From the NCBI GenBank assembly GCA_004295055.1, contig SHNJ01000012.1, positions 141,063 through 205,062 on the forward strand: a DNA stretch of 64,000 nucleotides. The letters run 5' to 3'. This stretch comes from Alphaproteobacteria bacterium. Its GTDB lineage: Bacteria > Pseudomonadota > Alphaproteobacteria > SHNJ01. This document shows, piece by piece, positions 29,682 through 38,619 of this stretch; the first letter of the stretch is position 1, and each line of letters opens with the position of its first letter. The translations under genes were made by a program, and so were the position numbers. Below the pieces are notes generated by a model, which was not told where the DNA came from, did not search any database, and was given only the letters and a program-made list of their open reading frames with translations.

Positions 29682-30317
29682 TTATTGATCGATGCGTTTA
29701 TTCAACGGCCGGGGATCGTCGAATTTAAATATTTTCGGGTCGATATCCACGCCAGGTTCGGGATCTACCAGCGAAACCGTGGTCACAATATCTTGCGAAT
29801 CGTGAATAACCCACCGCTTTAGCGTCAAGGGCTCGGCGTCAAATTGCAACGTCACTTGTCCGGCGCCAGGATCATCCTTGCCGATAAAAGAAACGGAAAT
29901 TTCCCCGCGTTTTTTCTCAAACCCGGTCAGAATAATTTTGGGATCGTTGAATTCCACCTTGGATTTTAGGATTGGCGCCAACGGGGACGAATCGATCGAA
30001 GTATAAGTCACTTGTTCCAACTTGCCGTCGTAATAGACCAATTTTTTACCGTCGGAAACAAGTTCGATCGGTTTGTCGCCATCATAGGTGAAACGCAATT
30101 TGCTGGGCCGCGCCAAATAGACTTTGCCTTGCGCGGAATTGCCATTGCTTGATGCCTGCACAAACGTGGCGCGCATGGATTGAATAGAGTTCAGGTAATC
30201 TTCGATCTGATGAATATCGGCGATGTTTTGATCGTAAATGGGATTGGCCGCCTGCACCGGCAGGGCGCAGAAAACGGATAAAAGAATAATGCTAACAAAG
30301 CGGGAAATATGGGTCAT
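29682..30317 (-). CDS. lolA: Outer-membrane lipoprotein carrier protein LolA
   Basis: 211 residues with a clear signal peptide (FVSIILLSVFCALPVQA, cleavage after about residue 23). The mature domain shows the LolA pattern: DIHQIEDYLNSIQSMRATFVQ, QGKVYLARPSKLRFTYDG, and the later strand GQVTLQFDAEPLTLKRWVI. It carries lipoproteins across the periplasm to the outer membrane. Its place just downstream of ftsK on the same strand, with xthA further on, matches the order in other Alphaproteobacteria, though here a short plus-strand gene lies between lolA and ftsK. No strong ribosome site is visible. Confidence 0.93.
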   Translation of the reverse strand: MTHISRFVSIILLSVFCALPVQAANPIYDQNIADIHQIEDYLNSIQSMRATFVQASSNGNSAQGKVYLARPSKLRFTYDGDKPIELVSDGKKLVYYDGKLEQVTYTSIDSSPLAPILKSKVEFNDPKIILTGFEKKRGEISVSFIGKDDPGAGQVTLQFDAEPLTLKRWVIHDSQDIVTTVSLVDPEPGVDIDPKIFKFDDPRPLNKRIDQ

Positions 30318-30422
30318 AGTCCATATATAGTCCCGCCTTGTGGCAAAAGCGAGGCGATTCTCACACGCATAATATTGACAAGCAACGATAGGTCTCGTAG
30401 CTCTTTCTTAGAGAGGGTAATA

Positions 30423-30746
30423 ATGAAAAAAGGCCAAAAAGCGAACAAAGTTCCGCCGGAGCAGCGTGTCGGAAGCTGGCTGAACGCCACGAAACCGCAA
30501 TGGAAAAACGGAGATGTTGCCGTTGTTGCCGGCGTCAAAGTATTTGGGCCTTATACTTCCGAAGCAGACGCCACGGCAGATGTCCGCATAAAAACGCCGG
30601 GCCAGGATATTTTTATTGTGGATTTGCGCAATGCGGTACTGCCGCCTAAAAAACAATTCGAAAGGCCGCCCATCATAGCGCCTAAAAGACTCAGCGCCTT
30701 AAGCCTGAGAGAAATGATGGATGAAAGAAAAAGAACTAAATCTTAA
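30423..30746 (+). CDS. Hypothetical basic protein between lolA and ftsK
   Basis: 107 residues from the ATG at 30423, chosen because GAGAGGG directly precedes it; the longer ORF from 30309 has no such signal. The product is lysine/arginine-rich and soluble, with an apparent beta-rich middle ([29 protein letters not shown]). Its end overlaps the ftsK stop by 4 bases, tail to tail. It interrupts the ftsK-lolA order and no family is recognised. Confidence 0.6.
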   Translation: MKKGQKANKVPPEQRVGSWLNATKPQWKNGDVAVVAGVKVFGPYTSEADATADVRIKTPGQDIFIVDLRNAVLPPKKQFERPPIIAPKRLSALSLREMMDERKRTKS

Positions 30747-33109
30747 CCATACATTTGTTCTTCGGATTCGATCAAAATCTCGCGTTTGCCGGTGGCATTG
30801 GCGGGGGAAACGATCCCGCGCGCTTCCATATCGTCCATAATCCGCGCGGCACGGTTATAGCCGATCGCCAAATGACGCTGAATGAAAGATGTCGATGCCT
30901 TGCGTTCGCGCATAACAAGCTGTACCGCCTGACGGTATAATTGATCGCCGCCATCGTCGCTGCCGTCGATGGATGCAAATCCGGCTTCTTCTTCCTCGTC
31001 CTGCGTGACCGATTCCAGATAGCTTGGCTGGCCCTGATCGCGCAGGAATTTGGCGATCGATTCGACCTCGGCATCCGAAACATACGGTCCGTGCACGCGG
31101 GTAATGCGTCCGCCGCCGGCCATATATAACATATCCCCCTGACCCAATAATTGTTCCGCGCCAGGTTCACCCAGAATCGTGCGCGAATCGATTTTCGATG
31201 TGACTTGGAACGAAATACGGGTCGGGAAATTCGCCTTAATCGTGCCGGTAATAACGTCGACCGACGGGCGTTGTGTCGCCATAATCAAATGAATGCCGGC
31301 CGCGCGCGCCATTTGCGCCAGGCGCTGAATCGCGAATTCAATATCTTTGCCCGCCGCCAGCATCAAATCGGCCATTTCATCGACCACCACCACAATCAGC
31401 GGCAGATGATTCAAATCCAGCGGTTGATCTTCGTATACCGGTTTTCCGGTTTCAGGATCGAATCCGGTTTGCACCTGACGTGATAGAACCTCGCCTTTTT
31501 TGCGCGCTTCAGCCAGGCGCAAATTATATCCTTCGATATTGCGCACGCCCAGTTTGGACATCGCCTGATAGCGGTTATTCATTTCCTTGACCGCCCATTT
31601 CAACGCCACAATCGCTTTTTTCGGATCGGTTACGACCGGCGTCAATAAATGCGGAATATCCTGATACACCGACAGTTCCAGCATCTTTGGATCGATCATG
31701 ATCAATTTGCATTTGTCCGGCGGCATGCGGTACAGCAGCGACAAAATCATCGTGTTAATGGCAACCGATTTGCCCGATCCGGTCGTACCCGCGATCAATA
31801 AATGCGGCATGCGCGCCAGATCGGCGATAATCGGTTCGCCGCCGATATCCTTGCCCAGAATCAATGGCAGTTGATATTTTGGCGCATCCGCATCCGACAA
31901 TTCCAATAATTCCCGCAGATAAATCGTTTCACGCGAGGCGTTTGGCAATTCAATGCCAAGCACGCTGCGCCCTGGAACCATTGCGATACGCGCCGACAGC
32001 GCGCTCATATTCCGGGCGATATCGTCAGCCAATCCGATCACGCGCGCCGCCTTGGTGCCGGGCGCCGGTTCCATTTCATATAGTGTAACGACAGGACCTG
32101 GGCGCACCCGCACCACCTCGCCCTCGACGCCGTAATTTTGCAGGACAGATTCGAGCATGCGCGTATTGGCCTCGATCGATTCGCGCGACTGGCCGTCATT
32201 AGCCGCTTTTTTCGCGCCCAGTTTTAGCAAATCCAATGGCGGCAGTTGAAAATCGTCGGAAGATAAATCCAACTGCTGCTGACGAAATTCCTTCGGTTTG
32301 GTTTTTTTCGCGGCCTGTTCCACCAACAATGGTTTTTTCTTGCGCGGCGGCGGTTTCGGCAATTCCAGTTTTTCCGGTTTTTTCTCCGGCTCTTCTTCCG
32401 CTATTATTTCTTCGATTTCTTCTTCGCTGGATGCGAACAACATTTTCATCTGCGCATATAGCCAAGAAGATGCCGCCGCGATTTTACGCGCGGCATAAAC
32501 ACTGACCGCCGCGATAATCTGTCCGTAATAAGCCCATTCTTCGGCCGACAAACCGGCGGACCATACCAACAACGCCGCGCCAACAGTGCCGTACAGGACG
32601 CCAATACCCCAAATAGCGCCAGCGCCCATAAAAGAAAATAATGGCAGGCTTTGCGCCAATACCAATTGGCCAAGCCAGCCGCCAAGCCCGCTTGGAAACG
32701 GCCATAAGGCCGGCGTGGCTAAGGTTGCCATCGCGCCGCTGAACAATAATAAACCCACCGGCAATAAAATCGCGCGCAACCACCCGGCAATCATTTCCAA
32801 TTGCGCCAATTGCCGCCAGCCCCAAACGCACAGTAAAATCACCGGCGGCCAAATGGCGAATCCGAACGACTGCAACAAAAAATCCGACAAATAAGCGCCA
32901 AAATTTCCAAACCAATTGGCAGCATCGGTATCGCTGGCGGTATTAAACGATGGATCGGTGGAAGAATACGAAATCAGGGACAGGGCCGAGGTAACGCCAA
33001 ACACCAAGCATAGCGCGCCCAAAATATACGATTCGTACTGGTTATAAATTTCGGCGATATGGGCCATCATTTTGGCGCGCATTGATTTCTTTTTCTTTAA
33101 TTTGGTCAT
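30743..33109 (-). CDS. ftsK: DNA translocase FtsK
   Basis: 788 residues. The N-terminal 210 residues hold four membrane helices; a charged linker ([19 protein letters not shown]) follows. The motor has Walker A GTTGSGKS at 441-448 and Walker [12 protein letters not shown], then [13 protein letters not shown], and the C-terminal winged-helix gamma domain [22 protein letters not shown] reads KOPS-type sequences. It links chromosome dimer resolution to septation. Length is typical for the alphaproteobacterial form. A divergent 105-base gap separates it from the hydroxylase gene at 33215. Confidence 0.97.
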   Translation of the reverse strand: MTKLKKKKSMRAKMMAHIAEIYNQYESYILGALCLVFGVTSALSLISYSSTDPSFNTASDTDAANWFGNFGAYLSDFLLQSFGFAIWPPVILLCVWGWRQLAQLEMIAGWLRAILLPVGLLLFSGAMATLATPALWPFPSGLGGWLGQLVLAQSLPLFSFMGAGAIWGIGVLYGTVGAALLVWSAGLSAEEWAYYGQIIAAVSVYAARKIAAASSWLYAQMKMLFASSEEEIEEIIAEEEPEKKPEKLELPKPPPRKKKPLLVEQAAKKTKPKEFRQQQLDLSSDDFQLPPLDLLKLGAKKAANDGQSRESIEANTRMLESVLQNYGVEGEVVRVRPGPVVTLYEMEPAPGTKAARVIGLADDIARNMSALSARIAMVPGRSVLGIELPNASRETIYLRELLELSDADAPKYQLPLILGKDIGGEPIIADLARMPHLLIAGTTGSGKSVAINTMILSLLYRMPPDKCKLIMIDPKMLELSVYQDIPHLLTPVVTDPKKAIVALKWAVKEMNNRYQAMSKLGVRNIEGYNLRLAEARKKGEVLSRQVQTGFDPETGKPVYEDQPLDLNHLPLIVVVVDEMADLMLAAGKDIEFAIQRLAQMARAAGIHLIMATQRPSVDVITGTIKANFPTRISFQVTSKIDSRTILGEPGAEQLLGQGDMLYMAGGGRITRVHGPYVSDAEVESIAKFLRDQGQPSYLESVTQDEEEEAGFASIDGSDDGGDQLYRQAVQLVMRERKASTSFIQRHLAIGYNRAARIMDDMEARGIVSPANATGKREILIESEEQMYG

Positions 33110-33214
33110 ATCCGGAATCTTTCCTAAATCGCTTGGCCAACCCTGCCTTTGGCTTTATAGTATAGACTGGGCGCGGGGCGCGCGCCTAGATCATTTTCGC
33201 AAAAAGATATAATC

Positions 33215-34432
33215 ATGGCCGTAAGACGCAACATAAAAACCAACCCAAGGCACAATTTTGATTGCTTGATTTTAGGCGCGGGGCCGGTTGGCGCTACGGC
33301 CGCTTTATTGTTGGCGAATCAAGGGTTTTCGATCGGAATTATCGACCGGCAGGATCCGAAAACGGTATTAAAATCCGGTTTCGACTGGCGCACCACCGCG
33401 CTTAGTTACGGCAGCCGCGCAATTTTGGATCAAGCGGGGATATGGAAGAATCTGGCCGGAAAATCGGAACCGATTTTAGAAATTGAAGTGATCGATGGAA
33501 ATGGCCCGGTGCATTTGGATTTTGGCAAAACCGAAACCCATGGCGCGGCGATGGGCCATATTGTTTTAAATCTGGATTTGCGGCGCGAATTATTCGCCGC
33601 CTTGCAAGACCACAAAAATATAGAATTATTGGCCCCTGTCGATGTGCGAGCCATGCGGCCAGATTCCGCCAAAATTGAAATTGATTTATCGGATGGCAAA
33701 AAATTATCGGCGGCATTGTTAATTGCCAGCGACGGCCGCGGATCGCGGGCACGGACAGAATGGAATATTCCAACGCGGCAATACGATTATCGCCATCATG
33801 CGGTCATCGCCAGCCTGACCCATACCAAACCGCATCACAATGTGGCTTATGAATGTTTTTTGACCTCAGGCCCGCTGGCGTTGCTGCCGATGCAAGACAT
33901 AAACGGCAAACACGCGTCCTCGCTGGTGTGGAGCGAGTCGCCGGAAAAGGCCCAAGCCTTGATGGATCTAAGCGATGAGGAGTTTTGCGGAATATTGCAG
34001 GATCGGTTCGGCGATTATTTGGGCGAATTTGCGCTGGCCTGCGACCGGCAGAAATATCCGCTAAATCTGATCGTTGCCAAAAAAGTTTACGGACAACGCA
34101 TGGTGTTGATCGGCGATGCCGCGCATGGCATTCATCCGATTGCCGGGCAAGGATTGAATTTAGGGTTCCGCGATATCGAGGATTTATCGCAATCCCTGAG
34201 CCGCGCAAAAAAATTGGGATTGGATTTGGGCGGCGATACGGTGCTGAAAAATTACGCCCGGGGCCGCGAATTCGATGTTGCCAGCATGATTGCGGCAACC
34301 CACGCGTTAAATTGGCTGTTCGGGGTCGATCATGCCGCGATGCGCGGCATTCGCGGCATCGGATTGAAATTGGTAGATTATATCCCGCCGCTGAAACGCG
34401 CCTTTGTCAAACGCGCGATGGGGGATTTTTAA
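33215..34432 (+). CDS. UbiH/UbiF/COQ6-family FAD monooxygenase
   Basis: 405 residues. FAD-binding [13 protein letters not shown] is at about residues 21-33, the DG motif [10 protein letters not shown] is near 171, and the second FAD motif [21 protein letters not shown] is near 302, the last being diagnostic of UbiH/UbiI/UbiF/COQ6 ring hydroxylases. It likely performs one or more hydroxylations in ubiquinone synthesis; which position cannot be told from sequence, as alphaproteobacterial members vary in regioselectivity. Converges on the Trm112-like gene with a 4-base overlap. Confidence 0.92.
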   Translation: MAVRRNIKTNPRHNFDCLILGAGPVGATAALLLANQGFSIGIIDRQDPKTVLKSGFDWRTTALSYGSRAILDQAGIWKNLAGKSEPILEIEVIDGNGPVHLDFGKTETHGAAMGHIVLNLDLRRELFAALQDHKNIELLAPVDVRAMRPDSAKIEIDLSDGKKLSAALLIASDGRGSRARTEWNIPTRQYDYRHHAVIASLTHTKPHHNVAYECFLTSGPLALLPMQDINGKHASSLVWSESPEKAQALMDLSDEEFCGILQDRFGDYLGEFALACDRQKYPLNLIVAKKVYGQRMVLIGDAAHGIHPIAGQGLNLGFRDIEDLSQSLSRAKKLGLDLGGDTVLKNYARGREFDVASMIAATHALNWLFGVDHAAMRGIRGIGLKLVDYIPPLKRAFVKRAMGDF

Positions 34433-34623
34433 ATTTTCCGCGCTTCGTCGACCAGCATGATTGGAATACCGTCGCGAATCGGATAGGCCAGGCCAGCCTC
34501 GCGCGAAATCAATTCCTGTTTTTCGCGGTCATATTCCAATTTTGCCTTGGTCATAGGGCACACCAGAATTTCCAGCAGCCTTGGATCGACTTCGGTTTTT
34601 TGCGGACGTTGCAATAGGGCCAT
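34429..34623 (-). CDS. Trm112/UPF0434-family small protein
   Basis: 64 residues from the ATG at 34623, which has AAGGAG eight bases upstream; the ORF extends further but has no signal there. The family core [18 protein letters not shown] and [19 protein letters not shown] is present. Eukaryotic Trm112 activates several methyltransferases; bacterial homologues are poorly characterised, and usually have more cysteines than the single one here, so zinc binding is unlikely. It follows the LON-domain gene by 11 bases. Confidence 0.88.
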   Translation of the reverse strand: MALLQRPQKTEVDPRLLEILVCPMTKAKLEYDREKQELISREAGLAYPIRDGIPIMLVDEARKI

Positions 34624-34634
34624 CGAAAATCTCC

Positions 34635-35297
34635 TTATTGTTTTTTGCGGCAATCTTTATCGTGCGCCGCCATACTTAATAAACACGAAATAATCTTGGC
34701 GCGTTCGGCCAGATTCGGCGCTTCCAATAATGCCTGCTGTTCCTGGCAACTGAACGGGCAAACCATGGCAAGCGTGTTCACCAGCACATAATCCGGCGCG
34801 CCTTCGATCATGTGCCAATCGGCATCCATTTTACAGCGTTTCAAATATTGCTTTAAATCCGCCAGAATCGGCGCGCGGTCGATTTTTTCATTCGGCTCAT
34901 CGGTGAAATCGCGTTTATATTTTGTAAAATCCACATTGGCCTGGCGATATCCCCGGTCGGTCAAATCGTCCGACAATAAATCGAATCGCGCCACGCCATG
35001 CAGGGTTATTAAGATCCGGTTGTCGTTGGTTTCGGCAAAAGACGATATTCGCCCGGCGCATCCGGTTTTGAATAAGGCGCAGCCATCTTCCATCGATTCT
35101 TCGTCTTTGGGGCGGATCATGCCAATCAAGCGCGTTTCGGTGCGCATCGCATCCAGAATCATATTCACATAGCGCGGCTCGAAAATATTCAACGGCAATT
35201 GTCCACCAGGCAGCAATAACGCGCCCGGCAATGGGAAAATCGGGATCTGTTTCGGCAGATCTTCGAATTTGGCCTTGAATCGTTCAAAACAAGTCAT
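34635..35297 (-). CDS. LON N-terminal (substrate-binding) domain protein
   Basis: 220 residues from the ATG at 35297, which sits 5 bases after the thioredoxin stop; the longer ORF start lies inside the thioredoxin gene. The conserved opening is [26 protein letters not shown], with [11 protein letters not shown], as in the Lon substrate-binding (PUA-like) domain. There is no ATPase or protease domain. Stand-alone LON-domain proteins next to a thioredoxin-TPR gene are a recurrent alphaproteobacterial pairing; the function is inferred to be in protein quality control. Confidence 0.92.
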   Translation of the reverse strand: MTCFERFKAKFEDLPKQIPIFPLPGALLLPGGQLPLNIFEPRYVNMILDAMRTETRLIGMIRPKDEESMEDGCALFKTGCAGRISSFAETNDNRILITLHGVARFDLLSDDLTDRGYRQANVDFTKYKRDFTDEPNEKIDRAPILADLKQYLKRCKMDADWHMIEGAPDYVLVNTLAMVCPFSCQEQQALLEAPNLAERAKIISCLLSMAAHDKDCRKKQ

Positions 35298-35302
35298 GCC
35301 GT

Positions 35303-36214
35303 TCACGAAAATAAAATCGACGATAGTTTGCGCCGCGTATCGCCGGCCAGCGGATGATCGAACCCGAGCGTGTCGAGAATTTTCACGATTTTCTGCCGGG
35401 CCGCTTCTTCGTTCCATTTGCGGTCGAATTTGATCGATTGCAGCAAAATTTCAATTGCCGGCTCCATTTTATTCGCCGCCGCATAAGCGCAAGCCAGATC
35501 CAATCGCGCTTGCTGATCTTTTGGATTTTGTTTTACTTTTTGTTCCAACGCCGCTGTATCATTATTCGCGCCACTGGATAATTCCAAGGCGGCGATCAGA
35601 GCCATTACATCGGGCAAATGCCACAGTTTTTCCGGGATTTTATTCAGTATGTCTTGCGCGCGCGCCGCATCGCCGCTTTTCAGAAAACATAATCCCAATC
35701 CCGCCAGCGCCAGGGTATTTTCCGCATCATTCGATAAAATTTGTTGATACAGCATCGCCGCGCCCGCGACATTGCCGGCATCCAATTCCGTCTTCGCGGC
35801 TTTTAATGTGTCTTCGGTATTTTGTTTGCCTTCGCCGCCAAGCAAGCGATCGACAAACGCGCGCAATTCACGTTCCGGGATCGCGCCCATGAATGCATCG
35901 ACCGGCTGGCCGTCTTGAAACGCGTACACCATCGGCACGGATTGCACACCCAATTGCGCCGCGAGTTGTTTATTCTGATCGATATCGATTTTGACCAATT
36001 TCACTTTGCCGCCAAAATCGCGCACGATTTTTTCCAATACCGGCGTCAATTGTTTGCATGGTCCGCACCAGGTGGCCCAGAAATCGACCAGCACCAGAGC
36101 GGTCTTGCTCGCTTCCAGCACGTCTTGCACAAAAGTCGGGATCGATCCGTCTTTGATCAAGCCATTGGTTTTATTTTCTAAAGTAATTGCTTCCATAGTA
36201 TTGGTCATACGCAT
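35303..36214 (-). CDS. cnoX: Thioredoxin-TPR protein (CnoX/YbbN-like)
   Basis: 303 residues. An N-terminal thioredoxin domain with active site Cys50-Gly-Pro-Cys53 in WATWCGPCKQL is followed by TPR-type helices up to the C-terminus, a layout shared with CnoX (YbbN), a chaperedoxin that protects clients from over-oxidation. Here both active-site cysteines are kept, so reductase activity is expected, as in the Caulobacter-type protein. It heads a cluster with the LON-domain and Trm112-like genes. Confidence 0.9.
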   Translation of the reverse strand: MRMTNTMEAITLENKTNGLIKDGSIPTFVQDVLEASKTALVLVDFWATWCGPCKQLTPVLEKIVRDFGGKVKLVKIDIDQNKQLAAQLGVQSVPMVYAFQDGQPVDAFMGAIPERELRAFVDRLLGGEGKQNTEDTLKAAKTELDAGNVAGAAMLYQQILSNDAENTLALAGLGLCFLKSGDAARAQDILNKIPEKLWHLPDVMALIAALELSSGANNDTAALEQKVKQNPKDQQARLDLACAYAAANKMEPAIEILLQSIKFDRKWNEEAARQKIVKILDTLGFDHPLAGDTRRKLSSILFS

Positions 36215-36262
36215 AATTTGGTGTTTATCCCTGTAAAAACAAGGGCAAACTAGCGCATATGC

Positions 36263-36745
36263 TTAGGCAGCACAATCGACAATCATCGGTTCGTGCCCTG
36301 TCGCACGCAGAAATTTCAATAAATCGTTCGCCGCAATAGTGGTGGTATAATCATTGCGCATCGGGTGATAGCAAACCAGATCCGCCTTTGGGATAGACTG
36401 GTCCAATACCACCTGCACCTTGGGCGGATTATCGTGCATTACCGCAAACGGCGTTACCGACCCCGGTTTAACCCGCAAGGTCGATTCCAGCAATTCGGGC
36501 TTGCCGAACGATAGCCGGGCAGAGCCAATTTTCTTTTCCAGCCGGTTTAGATCGGCTCGAATATGAAAGGGAATGACCACCAACCACAATTTATCTTTTT
36601 TATCTTTTAAAAACAATGTCTTACAATGAAGTCCGGGGATGCGATCATGCCATTGCAGCCCTTCTTCGACAGTAAAGAAGGCTGGGTGGTTGATTGTTTG
36701 TTGATTAATACCTAAATCTTTTAAATATTGTAATAATTCGTCCAT
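36263..36745 (-). CDS. prdX: Prolyl-tRNA deacylase-type YbaK domain protein (ProXp/PrdX-like)
   Basis: 160 residues from the ATG at 36745 (MDELLQYLKDLGI); the longer ORF reaches into the divergent gene's leader and lacks a signal. The YbaK/INS fold is recognisable from TINHPAFFTVEEG, KTLFLKDKKDKLWLVVIP and GSVTPFAVMHDNPPKVQVVLD. Free-standing members hydrolyse mischarged alanyl- or cysteinyl-tRNAPro. No adjoining tRNA synthetase is present. A 65-base gap separates it from the divergent gene at 36811. Confidence 0.92.
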   Translation of the reverse strand: MDELLQYLKDLGINQQTINHPAFFTVEEGLQWHDRIPGLHCKTLFLKDKKDKLWLVVIPFHIRADLNRLEKKIGSARLSFGKPELLESTLRVKPGSVTPFAVMHDNPPKVQVVLDQSIPKADLVCYHPMRNDYTTTIAANDLLKFLRATGHEPMIVDCAA

Positions 36746-36810
36746 TGCTATAAAACCGTATATATTAGAGAAACAAATAAGGCTGCGCCAGACAGCCCCG
36801 AGGGACCAAA

Positions 36811-37599
36811 ATGGATAACGACAGAAATGCACTACTGCGAGCAGGCACAAACCGCACCATCGCCGCCAAGGTCGATGGGCAGACAGTGACTTTACCTATA
36901 ATTTTTAGCGTTGAAAAGGGACGGGACGGCGATTGGTGTTATGTAGAAAATGGGGTTTGGGACAATTTTTTTGCGCCAACCATCGCCGCATACAAAGCCA
37001 CACCCCAAAATCCAATTATTGGTGAAATCCTTGATGAATGGGAAAAATCCCATAATCCTCACGGTCCGTTGTTGGTCGATCCTGTGTTGAAAAATGTTTG
37101 GACTTATTTTCCAGTGGCTGCATTAAATCAATCCATCCATAACCCCAGCCGGTTTATGGATGATAAAGTTTTTGTGGCGATGGCGGACTTAATGGCCAGC
37201 GCGGCGGCAAAGGCGGAACAGCGCGGGTTGGAAAAACCAGAATGCGCGCCTTTTTTAAAAATCGCCGAAACAATAGCGACACAGCGTGAAAAGCAACACC
37301 GCATCCGCGCATTGGTCGCTAGAGGAAGGCGCCGCCAAAAACTGAAAAAAATAACCATCGCCGCCGGTTTGGGAATCTTAGCGACCGCGATTATCGCCTA
37401 TAATATATTGTCGGATCCATATAGAGATGCCTCCGAAGCAATAAGGGAGCCCGTCAAAAAGCCGAAGCCGCCAAAACAAAAAGAAACGCCCGTCGCAAAC
37501 CCTTCAGGCACAGAACCAAAATTGAACCCCAGATCCGATACCTTTCCCGACCCGGCAATTATTGTCGCAAGGCGGCAAACAAATAGCAGAGTTTTATAA
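36811..37599 (+). CDS. Hypothetical membrane protein, first of a tandem paralog pair
   Basis: 262 residues, ATG preceded by GAGGGACC. The N-terminal 170 residues are soluble and contain a WDNFFAPTIAAYKATPQNP segment also seen, diverged, in the next gene (WEQFFGPLITEGLATQPAP). A basic stretch (RGRRRQKLKK) leads into one membrane helix at about 183-200 (ITIAAGLGILATAIIAYNI), then a proline/lysine-rich tail of about 60 residues (EPVKKPKPPKQKETP). The topology suggests a cytoplasmic N-domain anchored near the C-terminus. No known family. Confidence 0.7.
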   Translation: MDNDRNALLRAGTNRTIAAKVDGQTVTLPIIFSVEKGRDGDWCYVENGVWDNFFAPTIAAYKATPQNPIIGEILDEWEKSHNPHGPLLVDPVLKNVWTYFPVAALNQSIHNPSRFMDDKVFVAMADLMASAAAKAEQRGLEKPECAPFLKIAETIATQREKQHRIRALVARGRRRQKLKKITIAAGLGILATAIIAYNILSDPYRDASEAIREPVKKPKPPKQKETPVANPSGTEPKLNPRSDTFPDPAIIVARRQTNSRVL

Positions 37600-38277
37600 A
37601 TGCTCATTACTGAACTAACGACAAACAAAATCCGGCCATGCAATTCCGTATTATTTGGTCCAAATGCTGTTTTAAAGATTCCAAATCTTGCCTGTGAAAA
37701 AATGGGCGTGGACGGCCGGCAAGAAACCCTTATAGGATTTAACGAAAAAGATTGGGAGCAATTTTTTGGGCCACTTATTACCGAAGGACTCGCAACCCAA
37801 CCCGCCCCCCTGTTTCAAACACTAACGAGTCTGTTAACGCCAAATCAACGGGTAAAAATCTCTGGGGCATTTGGAACGTTAAATAACATTATACCCGACA
37901 ATAATCATGTTCGATGGATGCCGGAACGCACTTTGAGTGAATTGGCGCCCTTGTTTTATGTTATAAGTGAAAGCAAGGAAGCCTTATCCGATGCTAAATT
38001 GGCTCCATTGGCAAGGTCTATTCAACCATTGCTCTCTTCGGATAAAATATGGTGGTTTTTGGCCGCGGCCACTATTATAACGAGTGTGTTGTTGCTATGG
38101 GGCGTGGCGCGTTCCGTAAGAGCCAATGAGATACCGAAATTTCCGCAACCATCCCATCCTGTATTTCCCGCACCCCAAGATCAAAAAAATATCAAACCCG
38201 ATGCCCCAAAGCCAACACCCAGCCAATGGGCTTGCAATTTGCGGCGCCTAACTAACAAAACCGGCAGAGCACGATAA
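37600..38277 (+). CDS. Hypothetical membrane protein, second of a tandem paralog pair
   Basis: 225 residues; the ATG directly abuts the preceding stop (TAAATG), so the two are translated together. It has the same layout as its neighbour: an N-domain with an FFGPLITEGLATQPAP core, one membrane helix at about 153-172 (IWWFLAAATIITSVLLLWGV), and a proline-rich tail (KFPQPSHPVFPAPQ). Sequence identity outside the shared core is low, so this is an old duplication. No family recognised. tRNA-Gly follows about 100 bases on. Confidence 0.7.
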   Translation: MLITELTTNKIRPCNSVLFGPNAVLKIPNLACEKMGVDGRQETLIGFNEKDWEQFFGPLITEGLATQPAPLFQTLTSLLTPNQRVKISGAFGTLNNIIPDNNHVRWMPERTLSELAPLFYVISESKEALSDAKLAPLARSIQPLLSSDKIWWFLAAATIITSVLLLWGVARSVRANEIPKFPQPSHPVFPAPQDQKNIKPDAPKPTPSQWACNLRRLTNKTGRAR

Positions 38278-38325
38278 AGATATAAAATCCAATATTTTCC
38301 GATACTTGATCTATATTCTAAAGGC

Positions 38326-38354
38326 TTGCCAAACAAGGGTGATTCTGGTATCCA
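38326..38354 (+). promoter_or_regulatory. Candidate promoter of tRNA-Gly
   Basis: TTGCCA (38326-38331), a 17-base spacer, then TATCCA (38349-38354), ending 19 bases before the tRNA. The tRNA-Gln gene has a candidate promoter of the same spacing. Confidence 0.4.
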
Positions 38355-38373
38355 TACTGCTCTGTTTTTATAA

Positions 38374-38448
38374 GCGGGTATAGCTCAGCGGTAGAGCATC
38401 ACGTTGCCAACGTGAGGGTCGAGGGTTCAAATCCCTTTGCCCGCTCCA
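38374..38448 (+). tRNA. tRNA-Gly (anticodon GCC)
   Basis: 75 bases with an encoded CCA. The acceptor stem GCGGGTA pairs with TGCCCGC (one G-T), the anticodon loop TTGCCAA carries GCC at 38406-38408, and the T arm GAGGGTTCAAATCCCTT is intact. It reads GGC and GGU codons. Confidence 0.97.
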
Positions 38449-38619
38449 GTTTCCGGCCATTTTAATAACATATTGCCGATTTTCTTTTTGCGTTTGCAAA
38501 ACGTAACTGTTGTTTAATCTTCTTTTCATCAAAAATTTTCTTATTATAAGCGCGATTTTGCCCCGTATTGGGCTTCGTGCTATATAATCCATTAACCATA
38601 AGTTACAGGATCTCGTCCG

